Notes under the pieces: generated by a model | What the model was told of the DNA's origin: nothing | Database searches by the model: none | What the model saw: only the letters and a program-made list of their open reading frames with translations | Part shown: piece after piece, positions 61,575-64,000 of the stretch | Position numbering within the stretch: the first letter of the stretch is position 1 | Layout: each line of letters opens with the position of its first letter | NCBI GenBank assembly: GCA_036013505.1 | Contig: CP107851.1 | Span: 9,224,001-9,288,000 of the forward strand | Reading direction: 5' to 3' | Origin: Streptomyces sp. NBC_00510 | Lineage (GTDB): Bacteria > Actinomycetota > Actinomycetes > Streptomycetales > Streptomycetaceae | Length of the DNA stretch: 64,000 nt | Program-made: the position numbers and the translations under genes

Positions 61575-61869
61575 ATGGGGGGGCGCCCCTCCCCGCACCG
61601 CCGGGAGCTGAGCCCACCAGGGGGGTCCCCCGGCCGCAGGCCGAGCAAGGGTGCACGCATCGGTGGCCGGGGGCACCTCCCGCAGGGTTGCCTGCGTCAC
61701 GGCGAGCGCCGGGGGGCGCACCCCTGACCTCCAGCGAACGGCCGACCTGGCGCCCGGTCACCCTTCCGCCTGCATCGGCCCGAGCGCCCCGAAAGCCCCT
61801 CTGGCCCACGGTGCCGGACGGCCGTGGGCGTTCAGTAAGGCAGGTGCGGCAACCCCGGACCGCTCCTCA
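61575..61869. other. Spacer between the two inverted repeats
   Basis: About 295 bases of GC-rich sequence containing short inverted blocks such as GGGGGTCCCCC; no convincing gene, tRNA or regulator site. Confidence 0.5.
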
Positions 61870-62148
61870 CCACCCTCCGGCCGTCAGTCGCCCAGCGATA
61901 CGGAGGGGGCGGGGTTGGAGGGGTGGATGTTCTGGACGCTGCGGGATATTTGTGTGCGGCAGAGACGGCACAACAAGTACCGCCCGTCATGCACGTAAAT
62001 AACCCAGTCCAGGACGTGCAGCCCCGGAGGCCCCGCCCCCGGCCCACCACGCACGCCGCGAGGCGGTCACTGACCGTGCCGGGCAATCGGGCGGGAGGGC
62101 GGGTGGACGCCCGCCGCAGGGGCAAACAACCCGCACACAACAACCGGG
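61870..62148 (-). repeat. Long intergenic inverted repeat, copy 2
   Basis: Reverse-oriented counterpart of 61267-61574, with the same order of landmarks when read on the minus strand. Its own inner hairpin is framed by TTCTGGAC (61930-61937) and GTCCAGGA (62007-62014). It ends 13 bases before the NrfD-type gene stop. Confidence 0.75.
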
Positions 62149-62160
62149 GCACCCCCGGGC

Positions 62161-63180
62161 TCACCCCCCGCCGGAGGCGTTCTCGTCCTCGGCGCGTGCC
62201 TGGAGGCGTTCGCGCTGGGGCTTCACCACGTAGGCGGGGTCCTTCGTGGAGGTGACGCCCGCCTCGAAGGTGCCGAAGCGCTGCAGCACGCTGCCCGCCA
62301 TCAGGGCCAGTCCGCCCACGGCGGCGCAGACGCGGCTGCGCCGGGCGAGGGTCAGCGCGGTGAGCGCACCGCCCAGGGTGAGGTACTCGGACGCCTTGCG
62401 CAGGCGGTGCGGCCGGCCGGTGGTGTACGCCTCCGTCACCAGGCCCGGGCGCCGGTCGATCAGCCGGGAGGCGACGACCTCGGCCGCCGCACCGACCACG
62501 CCGAGCCGCCGCGCGGGGCCCGCCTCGGCCACGGGGGCCAGGAGCATGCCCAGGCCCGCGCCGCTCGCGGCCGCCGAGCCGGTGAAGACGAACGGCAGCT
62601 CGCGACGGGCGTCGTGCCACGCCGGTACGGCCGTCTGCGACAGGAGCACGGCCGTGTACGAGGCGACGCCCGGCGCGAGGAGGGCCGCCGACAGTCCGGC
62701 CGGGCGCGCGGCCGCGCGGAGCAGCTTCCCGGGCAGCGTGGCGCGCACACCCGCCGGCAGCACCTCGGCCGCGGCTGCCAGGGCGCTCCCCGGCCCGTAC
62801 GCGACGAGGATCCAGGTGCCCACCGACATCGGCGAACTCGGCTTGGCGACCCGCAGCATGTGGTGGAAGCGCTCCGGCCGCCCGAGGTCCGCGACGAGCA
62901 GGTACATGCTCGCGAGCAGGGCGCCGAAGCCGCCGACCCGGCCCGCCCGGGCCAGCTCGGGACGCCGCGTCAGGTCCGCGCCCGCCGCGAGCAGCGCGGC
63001 GCCGGCCGACAGCCCGCCGGTGAACAGGTAGGCGGGGATCTTCCACTCCCACACCGGCGGCTTGAGCACCGGACGCCCGTAGTACGAGCGGAACGTGGCC
63101 CGCGGCACCATGGGGCGCTCGCGGCTCCCGTCGTCGTCGCGGCCGCCCCGGCCGTGCCGTGCGGCCCGGTCGCCGCTCAC
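62161..63180 (-). CDS. NrfD-type membrane subunit of formate dehydrogenase/oxidoreductase
   Basis: A 339-residue polytopic protein of the NrfD/PsrC family, about eight to nine membrane helices (for example IPAYLFTGGLSAGAALLAAG and RPAGLSAALLAPGVASYTAV). It anchors the catalytic and Fe-S subunits and passes electrons to quinone. The GTG at 63180 overlaps the stop of the Fe-S gene (GTGA). It is the last gene of the operon entering from the right edge. Confidence 0.87.
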   Translation of the reverse strand: MSGDRAARHGRGGRDDDGSRERPMVPRATFRSYYGRPVLKPPVWEWKIPAYLFTGGLSAGAALLAAGADLTRRPELARAGRVGGFGALLASMYLLVADLGRPERFHHMLRVAKPSSPMSVGTWILVAYGPGSALAAAAEVLPAGVRATLPGKLLRAAARPAGLSAALLAPGVASYTAVLLSQTAVPAWHDARRELPFVFTGSAAASGAGLGMLLAPVAEAGPARRLGVVGAAAEVVASRLIDRRPGLVTEAYTTGRPHRLRKASEYLTLGGALTALTLARRSRVCAAVGGLALMAGSVLQRFGTFEAGVTSTKDPAYVVKPQRERLQARAEDENASGGG

Positions 63181-64000
63181 CGCCGCCGCCCGCCGAGGAA
63201 CACCGCGGCCGAGGCCGCGAGCAGCGCCGACGCCGCAACGCCCGCGTGCTTCCACATCGAGGCCAGGTCGCGGGTCGGCACGACCGGGTCCGGCGGGAAC
63301 CCGTACACCTCCGGGTCGTCGAGCAGCAGGAAGAACGCGCCGTCCCCGCCGACCCCGTCGCCGGGGTCGCGTCCGTACAGCTGGGCCTCGGGCACCCCCG
63401 CTTCGTGCAGCGTCTCCAGGCGCCGGTCGGCGCGTTCGCGCAGCTCGTCAAGGGGGCCGTACTGGATGGAGTCGGTGGGGCAGGCCTTGGCGCACGCCGG
63501 TTCCATGCCGTCGCGGAGCCGGTCGTAGCACATGGTGCACTTCCAGGCCCGGCCGTCGTCGGGCCGCCGGTCGATGACGCCGTACGGGCAGCCGGACACA
63601 CAGTAGCCGCAGCCGTTGCAGATGTCGGGCTGGACGACGACCGTGCCGAACTCGGTGCGGAACAGCGCGCCGGTGGGGCACACGTCCAGGCAGCCGGCGT
63701 GCGTGCAGTGCTTGCACACGTCCGAGGACATCAGCCAGCGGAACTCGGTACGGGCCTCCGCGCCCGTCCCGGCGCCCGGCAGGTCGAAGGAGGGGAAGCC
63801 CAGGTCCACCGGGGCCGTGCCCAGGTCGCCGCCACCGCGCTTCGCGACTTCCAGGGCGTCGGCCACCACCTCCTCCGTCGCCTCCGTCGCGGACGGGCCC
63901 ACGGGCAGCCCCGCCAGCCCCGCGTCCTGGCGGCCGAGCGGGCGCTGCTGCTCGATGAAGGCGACGTGCCGCCACGAACTCGCGCCGAGCATGCCGGTGT
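63177..64000 (-). CDS. Formate dehydrogenase Fe-S (beta) subunit, 5' end beyond window
   Basis: At least 274 residues of an FdhB/HybA-like four-cluster ferredoxin protein: VCKHCTHAGCLDVCPTGALF, PDICNGCGYCVSGCPYGVID and WKCTMCYDRLRDGMEPACAK supply three cysteine sets; the first set is expected upstream. The reading frame stays open to the window edge, and LGASSWRHVAFIEQ near the left end matches an internal segment of FdhB, so the gene continues beyond 64000. A C-terminal hydrophobic helix (AGVAASALLAASAAVFLGG) anchors it. The adjacent sel genes suggest that the missing alpha subunit is a selenoprotein. Confidence 0.88.
   Translation of the reverse strand, partial: TGMLGASSWRHVAFIEQQRPLGRQDAGLAGLPVGPSATEATEEVVADALEVAKRGGGDLGTAPVDLGFPSFDLPGAGTGAEARTEFRWLMSSDVCKHCTHAGCLDVCPTGALFRTEFGTVVVQPDICNGCGYCVSGCPYGVIDRRPDDGRAWKCTMCYDRLRDGMEPACAKACPTDSIQYGPLDELRERADRRLETLHEAGVPEAQLYGRDPGDGVGGDGAFFLLLDDPEVYGFPPDPVVPTRDLASMWKHAGVAASALLAASAAVFLGGRRR

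Noticed and set aside
1-64000. CRISPR array, integrase, transposase or rRNA genes
   Set aside because: None seen: no regularly spaced repeats, no recombinase or transposase motifs, no rRNA. The trypco2 island has no visible attachment-site repeats at its edges.

Overview
The window is high-GC actinobacterial chromosome, almost certainly Streptomyces or a close relative. The signs are strong third-position GC, frequent GTG starts, MerR/LysR/TetR-type regulator density, Tat and lipoprotein signals, and a thaumatin/ECF-sigma pair typical of the genus. I count about 52 protein genes, one tRNA (selenocysteine) and a set of shared operator-like sites.

Layout. 1-4 kb: unrelated genes (TPR protein, SDR, LysR, maleylpyruvate-isomerase-like protein, GNAT). 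4-26.4 kb and 41.5-46.9 kb, plus the ferredoxin reductase at 50.5-51.7 kb: a dispersed catabolic regulon. It has a FadR-type GntR regulator, class II aldolase and ornithine-cyclodeaminase-like genes, and three bicupin proteins. It has a large ABC-importer operon (two paralogous binding lipoproteins, fused permease, ATPase) that also carries an MFS protein and a TRIP13/Pch2-like AAA+ ATPase. An orphan EutA-like protein, a three-component Rieske oxygenase (ferredoxin, oxygenase, remote reductase), a PanB-like enzyme, an alpha/beta hydrolase, an MDR dehydrogenase and two 4,5-dihydroxyphthalate-decarboxylase-like proteins follow, together with LigK-type aldolase and LigJ-type hydratase. Seven promoter regions carry versions of one operator, GGTMTTATGGTCTGACCAT, whose core TGGTnnnACCA is the known FadR-subfamily pattern. 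I infer uptake of an aromatic (poly)carboxylate or methoxylated aromatic acid, Rieske oxygenation and decarboxylation, ring cleavage by a cupin enzyme, and finishing through 4-oxalomesaconate to pyruvate plus oxaloacetate. No LigAB-type ring-cleavage enzyme is present, so the ring-cleavage step is open.

29.5-41.4 kb interrupts this regulon with a tight three-gene unit: a trypco2-domain protein, a 705-residue trypsin-like peptidase and a 3,125-residue protein of unknown function. This looks like an uncharacterised conflict/sensing system and is the leading candidate for an undescribed system.

47-50 kb holds a single-chain ECF sigma factor (sigma domains, zinc finger, membrane segment, surface glycoside hydrolase). 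It is divergent from a thaumatin-like secreted protein, with a perfect 16-bp inverted repeat between them. 51.8-55.5 kb has an HxlR-linked SDR/NTF2 operon, an AlkC/AlkD-like repair protein and a TetR regulator. 55.5-64 kb carries a threonine-dehydratase-like enzyme and a complete selenocysteine locus (selA-selB, tRNA-Sec, selD). A 1-kb intergenic region there is built from two ~300-bp inverted repeats. Last come the 3' ends of a formate dehydrogenase operon (NrfD-type membrane subunit and Fe-S subunit), whose probable selenoprotein subunit lies off the right edge.
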